Shown: piece after piece, positions 1 through 7,691 of the stretch
Position numbering within the stretch: position 1 is the stretch's first letter
Layout: the number at the start of each line of letters is the position of its first letter
From: Propionibacterium sp.
Lineage (GTDB): Bacteria; Actinomycetota; Actinomycetes; Propionibacteriales; Propionibacteriaceae
Assembly: GCA_022837595.1 (NCBI GenBank)
Contig: JALHFX010000008.1
Location: forward strand, 1 to 27,594
DNA length: 27,594 nt
Direction: 5' to 3'
Made by a program: the position numbers and the translations under genes
Notes under the pieces: model-generated
What the model was told of the DNA's origin: nothing
Database searches by the model: none
What the model saw: the letters and a program-made list of their open reading frames with translations, nothing else

Positions 1-600
1 CGCGGACTACCGAAGAAGACCATCACCTTCCTGGTTGACGTGATGACCGGTATCCCCTCAATCGTCGCAGGTCTGTTCGCGTATGGATTATTTGTGGTGC
101 TCTTCTCGCCGGGTTCCAAATCCGGCCTAGCCGGAGCTGTCGCACTTTCGGTGCTGATGATTCCCTATGTGGTGCGCAGTAGCGAGGAGATCCTGCAGTT
201 GGTGCCGAACAAGCTGCGTGAGGCGTCCTATGCGCTCGGTGTCACCCGCTGGCGGACCATCGTCAAAGTAGTACTGCCGACATCCATCTCCGGCATCGTC
301 TCGGGCGTCATCCTTGCCATCGCGCGGGTAATCGGTGAGACAGCCCCATTGTTGGTCACCATGGGCTTCACCGATTCGCTGGTGATCAACCCACTGCCCT
401 CGGGCGGGACCAACAATGTGAACCCCATGACCTCGCTGCCAGTGTTCGTCTACTACGAATACACCCGTCCCGGCAAACCTCAGGACGCATTCTTCGACCG
501 CGCCTGGACCGGAGCATTGGTCCTGGTGCTGATGGTGATGCTGCTCAATATCGTGGGCCGTATCATCGCCAAGAAATTCGCCCCGCAGATCAATCGTTGA
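1..600 (+). CDS. pstA: Phosphate ABC transporter permease PstA (5' end missing)
   Basis: C-terminal 199 residues of the PstA inner-membrane permease, which with PstC forms the channel for high-affinity phosphate uptake. The frame is open from base 1, so the gene starts outside the window. The segment contains MTGIPSIVAGLFAYG, the EILQLVPNKLREASYALG stretch that fits the EAA-loop contacting the ATPase, then ARVIGETAPLL, a motif typical of Pst permeases. Hydrophobic helices occur near the start and at the C-terminus (LVLVLMVMLLNIVGRII). It stops 31 bases before pstB, so the two are surely co-transcribed. No Pho-box can be judged because the operon start is absent. Confidence 0.95.
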   Translation, partial: RGLPKKTITFLVDVMTGIPSIVAGLFAYGLFVVLFSPGSKSGLAGAVALSVLMIPYVVRSSEEILQLVPNKLREASYALGVTRWRTIVKVVLPTSISGIVSGVILAIARVIGETAPLLVTMGFTDSLVINPLPSGGTNNVNPMTSLPVFVYYEYTRPGKPQDAFFDRAWTGALVLVLMVMLLNIVGRIIAKKFAPQINR

Positions 601-631
601 GATCCATTGAATAAGCAGAAAGACACCACTA

Positions 632-1411
632 ATGGCCAAACGCATGGAGTTGAAGGACCTCAACATCTATTACGGTGATTTCCACGCCGTCAAAGACGTC
701 AATATGGTGATTGAGCCGCGCGCGGTCACAGCTTTCATCGGCCCGTCGGGCTGCGGTAAATCGACGGTGCTTCGCAGCCTCGACCGAATGCTGGAGCTCA
801 CCCCTGGCGGCCGTGTCGAGGGCCAGGTATTGCTCGACGATCAGGACATCTATGCCCACAATGTCGACCCGGTCCGTGTCCGCCAACAGGTCGGTATGGT
901 CTTCCAGCAGCCGAACCCATTTCCGACGATGAGTATCCGAGACAATGTGCTAGCTGGGATCAAGTTGAACGCCCGAAAGATGCCCAAGCCGCAACAACAC
1001 GAGATCGTGGAGCGGTCTTTGAGGGGCGCGAACTTGTGGAACGAGGTCAAGGATCGTCTGAACGCCCCGGGGAACAGTCTGTCTGGCGGTCAGCAGCAGC
1101 GGCTGTGCATCGCACGCGCTATCGCGATCGAGCCCGAAGTTCTATTGATGGATGAGCCGTGCTCGGCCCTAGACCCGATCTCGACGCTGGCCGTTGAAGA
1201 CCTGATCCAGGAGCTGAAGGAGAACTATACGGTCGTCATCGTGACTCACAATATGCAGCAGGCGTCCAGGGTCTCCGACAAGACGGGTTTCTTCAATGTC
1301 GAGGGCACCGGCAAGCCGGGGCAGCTGATCGAATTCGACTACACGGAGAAGATCTTCACCAACCCATCCCATCCCGACACAGAGCGCTACATCACCGGAC
1401 AGTTCGGCTGA
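632..1411 (+). CDS. pstB: Phosphate ABC transporter ATP-binding protein PstB
   Basis: Cytoplasmic ATPase (259 aa, normal family length) that powers phosphate import through PstCA. Visible motifs in order are Walker A GPSGCGKST near residue 37, the Q-loop GMVFQQPNPFP, the ABC signature LSGGQQQRLCIARA, Walker B VLLMDEPCSALDP and the switch histidine in VIVTHNMQQ. The C-terminus (TERYITGQFG) is typical of PstB. The start ATG is the first methionine before the conserved N-terminal strand; the upstream AGAAAGA is a modest ribosome site. It is the last gene of the operon: the next gene is convergent, 50 bases away, and no phoU follows. Confidence 0.97.
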   Translation: MAKRMELKDLNIYYGDFHAVKDVNMVIEPRAVTAFIGPSGCGKSTVLRSLDRMLELTPGGRVEGQVLLDDQDIYAHNVDPVRVRQQVGMVFQQPNPFPTMSIRDNVLAGIKLNARKMPKPQQHEIVERSLRGANLWNEVKDRLNAPGNSLSGGQQQRLCIARAIAIEPEVLLMDEPCSALDPISTLAVEDLIQELKENYTVVIVTHNMQQASRVSDKTGFFNVEGTGKPGQLIEFDYTEKIFTNPSHPDTERYITGQFG

Positions 1412-1461
1412 GGACAAGCAGCGAGCGAATCCAGACTGATTGGCGATCCCCGCAGAGCCGA

Positions 1462-2679
1462 CTAGTCGGATACCGAACAGCTCATCAGTCCAAGATCTGA
1501 CTTCAGGTCTAATATGCGTGCGGCTTTGGCAGTGATTTCTGCAGCGAACTGCGGATCGGCCTCGGCGGCGGCCACCGTGGCATCTGCCATCTGCTGAGCC
1601 GCCGATGCGTCGGCGACCACGGCCATATCACCACCGGCTTTCAAGAAGAGCAGCCCACGATCTGCCACCGGATAGGCCGCGACGGCTTGTGCGGCACCCA
1701 GATCGTCCGAGATGACCAGGCCATCAAAGCCCATCTGGTCGCGCAAGATCCCGGTCATGATGGTCGGTGAGAAGACTGCCGGATTGTCCGGGTCGACCTG
1801 GTCATATACGGCGGACGAAACCATCACTGACGAAGCGCCTGCATCGATCGCCGCCTGGAAACTGATCAGGTCATCCGAAGTCAGCAGACTTGTGCTGTCA
1901 TGCCCGACCGCGAAGTCGGTGTTCTCTTTGACGTTGCCCAGCCCGGGGAAGTGTTTAGCGGCACTGGCAATACCTGAGTCGCTGAGCCCACCAATGACCT
2001 CAGTCACTCGCTCGGCCACGACCAGCGGATCTGAACCGTAGCCGCGATCCAACTGACCGATGGCTGCGTTGTCGCTCGCCTGGCCCTGTGGTACCACGTC
2101 AGCGACCGGCGCGAGATTCCAGTGGACCCCAGCGGCGCGCAGTTGGTTCCCCCAACGCTGCCAGCTGTCGCGTAACTCGGCGCCGGTCAGCTCGGCTTGA
2201 ACGGCAGCGGATGGGATGGAATCGAAGCCCGGGCCCGTGAGCTTCTGCACTTGCCCGCCCTCTTGATCGGTGGCGATCAACAACGGCACACCGGGAGCGG
2301 ACTCCTGCAGCCGCTGGGTTTCCATGAGCACGGCGTCTAGACCTGCATTGCGGTTGCCGAGCAAGATCACCGCACCGTTTCTGCTGGCTCTGATCGCCGC
2401 GGTTGCCTGATTGAGGTCGGCATCGGCCATCAGCACGGTCATATAGAGCTGTCCGACTTGTTGAGCCAAGCTCAGTTGCTGAGCGTCACTCAAACATGGC
2501 GTCGCCGAATCGCCCGTCGCCGAGCTCTCTGCTGTCGGTTGAGCAGCAGGTGATGTCATGACGCTGACCGTCGGAGAGGGTGTGTCGACAACCGTATCCG
2601 GACCAGTCAGAGGACTCGCGCAACCACCCAGGCCCAAGGTGGCGCTGAGCAGACCCGCTATCCACCAGCGCTTATTCAT
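1462..2679 (-). CDS. Glycoside hydrolase family 3 lipoprotein (NagZ-like)
   Basis: Secreted, membrane-anchored GH3 protein of 405 aa. The N-terminus has a basic start, a hydrophobic stretch and the lipobox LGGC (Cys about residue 19), so it should be lipidated and face outside. A low-complexity Thr/Ser/Pro/Ala linker of about 40 residues follows, then one (beta/alpha)8 GH3 domain with LIATDQEGG, KHFPGLG and VISDDLG; the first Asp of the last motif is the expected nucleophile. The family includes beta-N-acetylglucosaminidases acting on cell-wall sugars. However, the NagZ acid/base loop (KHFPGHG...DSH) reads KHFPGLG...ENTDF, so the usual His of the His-Asp dyad is absent and the substrate cannot be named. 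Its ATG overlaps the stop of the reductase gene by 4 bases (ATGA), indicating translational coupling. Confidence 0.88.
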   Translation of the reverse strand: MNKRWWIAGLLSATLGLGGCASPLTGPDTVVDTPSPTVSVMTSPAAQPTAESSATGDSATPCLSDAQQLSLAQQVGQLYMTVLMADADLNQATAAIRASRNGAVILLGNRNAGLDAVLMETQRLQESAPGVPLLIATDQEGGQVQKLTGPGFDSIPSAAVQAELTGAELRDSWQRWGNQLRAAGVHWNLAPVADVVPQGQASDNAAIGQLDRGYGSDPLVVAERVTEVIGGLSDSGIASAAKHFPGLGNVKENTDFAVGHDSTSLLTSDDLISFQAAIDAGASSVMVSSAVYDQVDPDNPAVFSPTIMTGILRDQMGFDGLVISDDLGAAQAVAAYPVADRGLLFLKAGGDMAVVADASAAQQMADATVAAAEADPQFAAEITAKAARILDLKSDLGLMSCSVSD

Positions 2680-4130
2680 AGCCCCGCGCTCTGTTCCGTC
2701 GCGAGCTCGTGCACGCCCAACAGCGCATTCTCGACAACCTCGCTCAGCGCCGGATGTATCCAGTACTGCCCCTTGGCCACCTCGCTGATCGTCTGACCGA
2801 AGCTCATCGCTTGAATCAGCGGCTGAATCAAGACGGTGGCTTCTGGACCGACGATATGTGCGCCGAGTAACTGCTCGCCCATCGGATCGGCCAGTAGCTT
2901 GACGAAGTGACCGACATCATTCATCGCCCAACCGTAAGCCACCGACGCGTACTCCTGAACGTGGGCTACATAGCCGATCCCTGCGTCTTGCAGTTCTTGT
3001 TCGGTAGCTCCAACCGCGGCGACCTGCGGTTCGGTGAAGATACCTTCCGGCACGAACCGCTCGTCACGTTCGATCAACGGACGACCCTCACGCTCAGCGA
3101 GCAGGTTCTTTTTCACCACTCGGGCTTGCGCGTTCGCGAGATGCTTGAGCATCTTCGGGGAACAGACATCGCCGAGCGCCCAGATATGGGGAACTGAGGT
3201 CCGCAGGTGTTCGTCCACCGGGATGAAGCCGGCCTCATCGAGAGAGATACCGGCGGCATCGATCCGCAGTTGATCACCGTTGGGAATGCGCCCCTGACAA
3301 ACCAGCACAGCGTCGGCCTGGTAGGTGTATTCGATGCCGTAGGAGTCTTCGGTGCTGACCACGACCCCGCCCAGATCGTCCGAGTCGAGACCGGTGACCG
3401 TCTGGTTGAGCCGCAGCACCACCCGCTGAGCCAGATGCTCAGTGACCCGGATGCCGACTGCGGAATCCATCGCCCTCAACAGTGGTTCACTACGGCAGAC
3501 GATGGAAACCTGAGATCCCATCCCGGCGAAGATATGTCCGAACTCGACTGCTTCCGACCCACCACCCAAGATCACCAGCCGCTGCGGCAGCTCGTCTACT
3601 CGCATGATCGATTCGGAGGTGTGGACGAAGCCCTGCAGATACGGATCGTCGAAGCCCGGCGCATCTACCAGGCGTGGCCGTGAGCCCGCGGCGATAACGA
3701 TTTGTTCCGCGCGGATCTGTCGGTGTCCGACCCGAATGGTGTGGTCATCCACGAAAGTCGCCGAGCCGAAGAGCACCTGTACATTTGGCCGCCTGACCAG
3801 CCCGGCCAGTCCAGAAGCCGAAATAGAATCGGTGCGGCCGAAGGTGCGCGATTGAATGGCTTTGAAGTCAATTCCGACGAGGTCCAGATTGAGATCGACA
3901 CGGGCAGCCGTCTGCGGCATCAGCGACAGGCTGGCCGGTAGCGCCAGCATCTTGCTCGGGATACAGCCGGCATTCAGACAGGTGCCTCCGAATGCGTCGT
4001 TGGGGCCGGTGCCATCGTCGATGAGAGCGATCCTCCAGTCGTTGATGTCATCGTCGACCAGTGCGAGCCCGGAGCCCGACCCGATGATACAAAGATCGAC
4101 GTCATCGGCAGCAGATGGTCTTTCTTGCAT
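2676..4130 (-). CDS. mtr: Mycothione reductase (FAD/NAD(P) disulfide oxidoreductase)
   Basis: Flavoprotein of about 484 aa that would reduce mycothiol disulfide (mycothione) with NADPH in the cytoplasm, maintaining the actinobacterial thiol pool. Visible features: N-terminal FAD-binding IIGSGSG, the redox-active pair in GGTCLNAGCIPSKM (Cys about 51 and 56), a second nucleotide-binding motif VILGGGSEAVEFG, the FAD motif WALGDV, and a C-terminal dimerisation domain with the His/Glu pair in WIHPALSEVVENALLG. The IIGSGSG start and WIHPALSEVVENALLG end fit mycothione reductase better than lipoamide dehydrogenase or glutathione reductase. Start: an ATG at 4139 is in frame but lies directly on the GAAAGGA ribosome site; the ATG at 4130 is 8 bases downstream of it and is preferred. 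It lies 26 bases after the phosphatase gene and overlaps the GH3 gene. Confidence 0.88.
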   Translation of the reverse strand: MQERPSAADDVDLCIIGSGSGLALVDDDINDWRIALIDDGTGPNDAFGGTCLNAGCIPSKMLALPASLSLMPQTAARVDLNLDLVGIDFKAIQSRTFGRTDSISASGLAGLVRRPNVQVLFGSATFVDDHTIRVGHRQIRAEQIVIAAGSRPRLVDAPGFDDPYLQGFVHTSESIMRVDELPQRLVILGGGSEAVEFGHIFAGMGSQVSIVCRSEPLLRAMDSAVGIRVTEHLAQRVVLRLNQTVTGLDSDDLGGVVVSTEDSYGIEYTYQADAVLVCQGRIPNGDQLRIDAAGISLDEAGFIPVDEHLRTSVPHIWALGDVCSPKMLKHLANAQARVVKKNLLAEREGRPLIERDERFVPEGIFTEPQVAAVGATEQELQDAGIGYVAHVQEYASVAYGWAMNDVGHFVKLLADPMGEQLLGAHIVGPEATVLIQPLIQAMSFGQTISEVAKGQYWIHPALSEVVENALLGVHELATEQSAGL

Positions 4131-4156
4131 ATCTGCCATCCTTTCAAGCTTGGACC

Positions 4157-4831
4157 TCAGTGACCTGAGGAGAACGCTTTGTTTCCGTTTTCTCTGAGCA
4201 GATCGCGGGCCGGCTCAGCATAAGTGACACCGCTGATGTGACCATCGTTGAAGCGGAAAGTCGTAACGCTGGCGAGTGTGCATTGGCGCTTGCGGGGATC
4301 GTGCGGTAGCCGCTGCCCTTCGGCTGCACGTCGAGCGATCCAGATCGGCAGCTGGTGGCTCACCAGCACAGCCTGAGCGCCCGGGTCCAGTTCATCGGCC
4401 GTCTCGGTGATCACGTCGAGCATTCGTTCGGCGAGTTGCTCGTACGGTTCACCCCACGACGGACGCAGCGGGTTACGAAAATACCGCCAGTTTCGGGGAT
4501 CGAAGACCGCCTTGTTGTGTTTACCGAAAACCTGCCCCGCCAGCTTATTCTCGGCCTCGATCAGCCTCTCATCGATGCGAACCTCAAGATCGGGATGGCC
4601 CGCCGCGATAGGAGCCATGGTCTCTTGGGCACGTTCCAACGGTGAGCAGCGGAGTTGTTCCAGCTCGACCGGAGCGAACCATTCCCCTAGTCGATCGGCC
4701 ATCGCCTGGCCTGTCTCGGAAAGGTGATATCCGGGCAACAGCCCGTAGAGTACACCTGTCGGGTTGAAGACCTCGCCATGGCGCACAACATGCACCTGGG
4801 TGGTCGAATCAGATCTCTGGCTGGGTTGCAC
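4157..4831 (-). CDS. Histidine phosphatase family protein (phosphoglycerate-mutase fold)
   Basis: Cytoplasmic phosphatase-fold protein of 224 aa. The N-terminal VHVVRHGEVFNP holds the catalytic RHG motif (His about residue 18), followed by CSPLERAQETM (second Arg), IEAENKLAGQVFG, and a late VSHQLPIW with the second catalytic His. This is the type found beside haem genes in mycobacteria, but the substrate is not known to me. The GTG start follows TAGGCT by six bases, suggesting its own leaderless promoter despite lying 150 bases after hemD on the same strand. The mycothione reductase gene starts 26 bases downstream, so both probably share this promoter. Confidence 0.88.
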   Translation of the reverse strand: MQPSQRSDSTTQVHVVRHGEVFNPTGVLYGLLPGYHLSETGQAMADRLGEWFAPVELEQLRCSPLERAQETMAPIAAGHPDLEVRIDERLIEAENKLAGQVFGKHNKAVFDPRNWRYFRNPLRPSWGEPYEQLAERMLDVITETADELDPGAQAVLVSHQLPIWIARRAAEGQRLPHDPRKRQCTLASVTTFRFNDGHISGVTYAEPARDLLRENGNKAFSSGH

Positions 4832-4837
4832 GCCTGA

Positions 4838-4843
4838 AGCCTA
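4838..4843 (-). promoter_or_regulatory. -10 hexamer of the phosphatase gene (leaderless)
   Basis: TAGGCT on the minus strand lies exactly six bases before the GTG at 4831. No Shine-Dalgarno sequence is present between them. The geometry puts the transcription start at the GTG itself. Confidence 0.6.
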
Positions 4844-4897
4844 CCGGTTGGGACTGGTCTCCCCCATTCTTGTCTAGTCGCCGACCCGGACCGCGGA

Positions 4898-4918
4898 GTC
4901 CTTGGTCTACCAAAGGAC
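4898..4918 (-). terminator. Hairpin after hemD
   Basis: GTCCTTGG and CCAAAGGAC form an 8-bp stem with one bulged base and a TCTA loop, 64-84 bases past the hemD stop. There is no T-run, so it is a weak candidate terminator separating hemD from the phosphatase promoter. Confidence 0.3.
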
Positions 4919-4981
4919 GATGCGTCAGGTCCACCGATCGAGGGTGAACATGCCGCTGGAGGCGAGTGATTCTCGAGCGAT

Positions 4982-6589
4982 CTACTTGGTGCGCCTGCGT
5001 TGGCGTCGCTGCGAAGGCCTACGCACGGGTTCACCGCGGGCGGCCAACTCTTCAGCGCGCTTGGCTGCTGCGGAGGCCAAGGCATCGACCAGGTCGACTT
5101 GGCTTGGCTGCTCGGCAACCACGTCAACCCGTAAATTAGCTTCCTTGCACGCCAAAACCGTGGCCGGGCCTATCGCCGCGATGAGCGTATCGGCATGAGG
5201 CTTACCCGCAATGCCCACCATATTGCGCACCGTCGAGGCAGAACTGAAGACGACGGCATCGAAGCGTCCGGACTTGATGGATTCACGGATATCTGCGGGC
5301 GGCGGAGCGGCACGCACGGTACGGTACGCGACGACATCTTCCACTTCCCAGCCGAGTTCGTTCATACTCTGGACGAGCGAGTCGACCGCAATATCAGCGC
5401 GCGGAATGAGGATGCGGTTGATGGGGTCGAGCAGATCATCGAAGACCGGGAACTCGGCGGCGAGTGCTTCGCTGCGAGGTTCGCCATCGGGAACCAGATC
5501 AGGAGTGATACCCCAGCCTCGCAGAGCGATCACGGTATCCGCACCGACCGCGGCGATGCGCAGTCCGGAGAATGCTCGGGAGTCGAGGCCCAGCGCTACC
5601 AACCGTTCGGTGACCGCACGTACCGCCTGAGCAGAGTTGAAGATTATCCACTGGTAGCGGCCATCCACGAGTCCCTGGATGGCTCGTTCCATTGGCTGCG
5701 GGTTGCGCGGCGGCTCTACCGAGATGGTCGGGATCTGGACCGGTATCGCACCGTGATGCTCCAAACGGCGTTCCATCACGCCCGAGAGCCCTTTGGTGCG
5801 GGGCACCAGGACACGCCAGCCGAAGAGCGGCTTCGATTCGAACCAGTTCAGCACCGGGTCTCGGTTAGCCACGGCACCGATGAAGACCGCCGCCGGGTGC
5901 CCATCCAGACCGGCTACTGTGTCGACTAATTTGCCGAGGGTTGTCGGCATGCTCACTTGAGCGCTCGTCGCGTAATCTGCGACCACGAGCACCCCGGTGT
6001 CAGCGGCCAGGCCGATCTGCGCGGCGTGTGTGGCAATGTCAACGGCTCGCTGTTCGGGGATGAGTGCCACGAATGAGTCACCCACAGGCACGGTTTGAGT
6101 CGATCTCGGCCAGAACTGGAAGCCATGTCCAGGAGTGATGCCTGTGGAGGTCACCGCCAAGCTGAGCCGCGACAGCCCGGGCACCATATCTATGCGACAG
6201 CCAGTGGCTTTCAACTCGGAAGCAAATGGCGCAGCCTCGGAGTCCATCAACGGATCACCGCAGAGTAGCCAAACGACGCTCAGCCCGGAATGAACGAGCG
6301 TGCTGACCTTGCTGAGGTCCGGCTGATCGTCTGCCCGTAAAATGACGACGTCGTCCGGGATAGCTATCTCTGGTTCGCCGAGCAGCGTCTCGTCAACATC
6401 TGGGTTGAGGACGATTGCATCGGCCTCAAGAATTGCCTTCAAGCCGGCCAATGTCAGACGCAGCGGTCCGCCAAGTCCGATGCCGACGAAAACCACATAA
6501 CCGGGGGTCACGCGGACCGATCTGCGGCCGGCCGCTAGCGCGGCTGGGTCACAATCGGCAAGCGCCACCGCTGATGGCTGCTCACTCAC
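4982..6589 (-). CDS. hemD: Uroporphyrinogen-III synthase fused to a degenerate methylase-like domain
   Basis: Two-domain protein of 535 aa. Residues about 27-250 resemble uroporphyrinogen III C-methyltransferase (SAM-dependent tetrapyrrole methylase): VFVGIGLGGPLRLT replaces the usual VGAGPGDxxLLT loop, and a VVWLLCGDPL motif and VPGLSRLS follow. Residues about 260-515 are a full HemD domain (GWRVLVPRTKG, IPTISVEPP, NSAQAVRAV, RADIAVDSL, VVAYRTVRA, SSASTVRNMVG, IGPATVLACK), which closes hydroxymethylbilane to uroporphyrinogen III for haem and sirohaem/B12. The C-terminal tail is strongly basic. The domain order and wording match the mycobacterial HemD (CysG-like) protein. GTG start with GAGGAG five bases upstream. 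The methylase half may be inactive because its glycine-rich loop is altered. Confidence 0.9.
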   Translation of the reverse strand: MSEQPSAVALADCDPAALAAGRRSVRVTPGYVVFVGIGLGGPLRLTLAGLKAILEADAIVLNPDVDETLLGEPEIAIPDDVVILRADDQPDLSKVSTLVHSGLSVVWLLCGDPLMDSEAAPFASELKATGCRIDMVPGLSRLSLAVTSTGITPGHGFQFWPRSTQTVPVGDSFVALIPEQRAVDIATHAAQIGLAADTGVLVVADYATSAQVSMPTTLGKLVDTVAGLDGHPAAVFIGAVANRDPVLNWFESKPLFGWRVLVPRTKGLSGVMERRLEHHGAIPVQIPTISVEPPRNPQPMERAIQGLVDGRYQWIIFNSAQAVRAVTERLVALGLDSRAFSGLRIAAVGADTVIALRGWGITPDLVPDGEPRSEALAAEFPVFDDLLDPINRILIPRADIAVDSLVQSMNELGWEVEDVVAYRTVRAAPPPADIRESIKSGRFDAVVFSSASTVRNMVGIAGKPHADTLIAAIGPATVLACKEANLRVDVVAEQPSQVDLVDALASAAAKRAEELAARGEPVRRPSQRRQRRRTK

Positions 6590-6678
6590 GGCAACTCCTC
6601 ACCCGGGGATGTGCGACGAAGTGTCGACGTATGACCGCCCGAAGACACGACGGCTACCACATGAACTGATCACCAACT

Positions 6679-6695
6679 GCCGGGCGAAGCCCGGC
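6679..6695 (-). terminator. Hairpin after the bS22 gene
   Basis: GCCGGGC-GAA-GCCCGGC is a perfect 7-bp stem with a 3-base loop starting 6 bases past the bS22 stop. The following minus-strand bases (AGTTGGTGATCAGTT) are only mildly T-rich. It probably ends the bS22 transcript before hemD. Confidence 0.5.
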
Positions 6696-6700
6696 GGGAT

Positions 6701-6802
6701 TCAGCGGCCTGCCCGGCGGCGCTGGATGCGCGTCTTCTTCAGCAGCTTGCGATGCTTCTTCTTTGCCATCCTCTTGCGGCGCTTCTTGATGACCGATCCC
6801 AC
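6701..6802 (-). CDS. Small ribosomal protein bS22 (AURKAIP1/COX24-like, 33 aa)
   Basis: A 33-residue, extremely basic protein beginning MGSVIKKRRKRM and ending IQRRRAGR, with KKKHRKLLKKTR between. This is the actinobacterial bS22 peptide seen near the decoding centre of the mycobacterial small subunit and related to the COX24/AURKAIP1 C-terminal domain. The start is GTG, with AGAGGA about seven bases upstream, a good ribosome site. More than half of the residues are Lys or Arg. In mycobacteria the same gene sits beside proC, separated by a small BldC-type helix-turn-helix gene; here proC is the immediate upstream neighbour (132 bases) and no such gene lies between. A candidate hairpin terminator follows at once. 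Confidence 0.93.
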   Translation of the reverse strand: MGSVIKKRRKRMAKKKHRKLLKKTRIQRRRAGR

Positions 6803-6915
6803 TTTGATCCTCTCGAGAATCTCTGAATACTTCAGGTGCAATGAGCTGCGGCGCGCGCAGATTCACCTCTCGTGCGGGTCAACCGCAACTTGAGCAGCTT
6901 ACCGCGATGACTTAG

Positions 6916-6940
6916 GAATGAACAATCGTTTGGTTCATTC
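6916..6940. repeat. 8-bp inverted repeat across the proC stop codon
   Basis: GAATGAAC and GTTCATTC are perfect complements separated by 9 bases; the proC TGA lies in the second arm. There is no T-run on either strand. It could be a weak hairpin or a protein-binding site upstream of bS22; the sequence does not decide. Confidence 0.5.
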
Positions 6941-7690
6941 TTGTCCGCGGCTACGTCGATAGGCAGCCCAAATCGCTGCGGCAGTGGTACCTCCAGGCGA
7001 GGTGACGTTTTCTCGCAGCACCGTTGGATGCTCGCCGTCGGCGAGCAATTGCGCGGCTCCGACGATGGTCTGGCGAACCAGCTTATCGGCCTGGGCACGG
7101 GTTAACCCGACCTGAACGCCGGCTTCGATCATCGCTTCGGCCAGGTAGAAGACGTAAGCGGGCCCCGACCCGCTGACGGCTGTGACGGCGTCTTGTAATG
7201 ACTCGGGGACGATCATGGTTTGGCCGACAGCGCTCATCACGGTGATCGCGAGGCCAAGCTGCGACTCGCTGACCTGATCGTTGGGCGATAGCGCGGACAT
7301 GCCTGCCCTGACCCGGGCAGGAGTGTTGGGCATCACCCGCACAACCGCAGCGCCTTGCGGCAGGTTCTTGGCCAGTGTGTCGAGCGTTACACCCGCACAC
7401 ATCGACATGATCAGGGTCTGGGCACCTATCAGTGGTGTGACCTGGCGGCAGACCGTCTCAGCCACATTTGGTTTGACGACGATCGCGATCACTGCCGGCT
7501 CGCCGTCGATCTCAGCGATCGATTCCACTGCATGCAGACCGGGATGGGCGTTCAGTTCTGTGCGCTGCGCCTCGCTGGGCTCAATGACAGTGATATTCGT
7601 CCAGCCGTCTGCTTCTAATCCGGAGGCGATGGCACTACCCATGACCCCGCCGCCGACGACCACGACTGCCGACTGTTTGCCGGTGGCCAC
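6935..7690 (-). CDS. proC: Pyrroline-5-carboxylate reductase (C-terminally short)
   Basis: Last enzyme of proline synthesis: reduces 1-pyrroline-5-carboxylate with NAD(P)H in the cytoplasm. The N-terminal Rossmann motif VVVVGGGVMGSAIASGL, VKPNV, MPNTPA, the conserved AVSGSGPAYVFYLAEAM and TSPGGTTAAA are all present. Length is 251 aa, somewhat below the usual 265-295. After SPGGTTAAA the family normally continues with about 25-30 residues of the dimerisation helix; here only WAAYRRSRGQE follows, which looks like the very end of that helix joined directly to the loop. The GTG start is separated by a single base from the asd stop (TGA-G-GTG), so it is translated by coupling with asd. Confidence 0.92.
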   Translation of the reverse strand: MATGKQSAVVVVGGGVMGSAIASGLEADGWTNITVIEPSEAQRTELNAHPGLHAVESIAEIDGEPAVIAIVVKPNVAETVCRQVTPLIGAQTLIMSMCAGVTLDTLAKNLPQGAAVVRVMPNTPARVRAGMSALSPNDQVSESQLGLAITVMSAVGQTMIVPESLQDAVTAVSGSGPAYVFYLAEAMIEAGVQVGLTRAQADKLVRQTIVGAAQLLADGEHPTVLRENVTSPGGTTAAAIWAAYRRSRGQE

Positions 7691-7691
7691 C

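Noticed and set aside
5195..5929. Long plus-strand open frame (244 codons) opposite hemD
   Set aside because: It has no recognisable motif and mirrors the codon structure of the strongly supported hemD gene on the minus strand.
6654..6866. A 70-codon minus-strand frame over the bS22 gene
   Set aside because: The bS22 reading in another frame matches a known 33-residue protein with a proper ribosome site; the longer frame is an overlap artefact of AAGAAG-rich codons.
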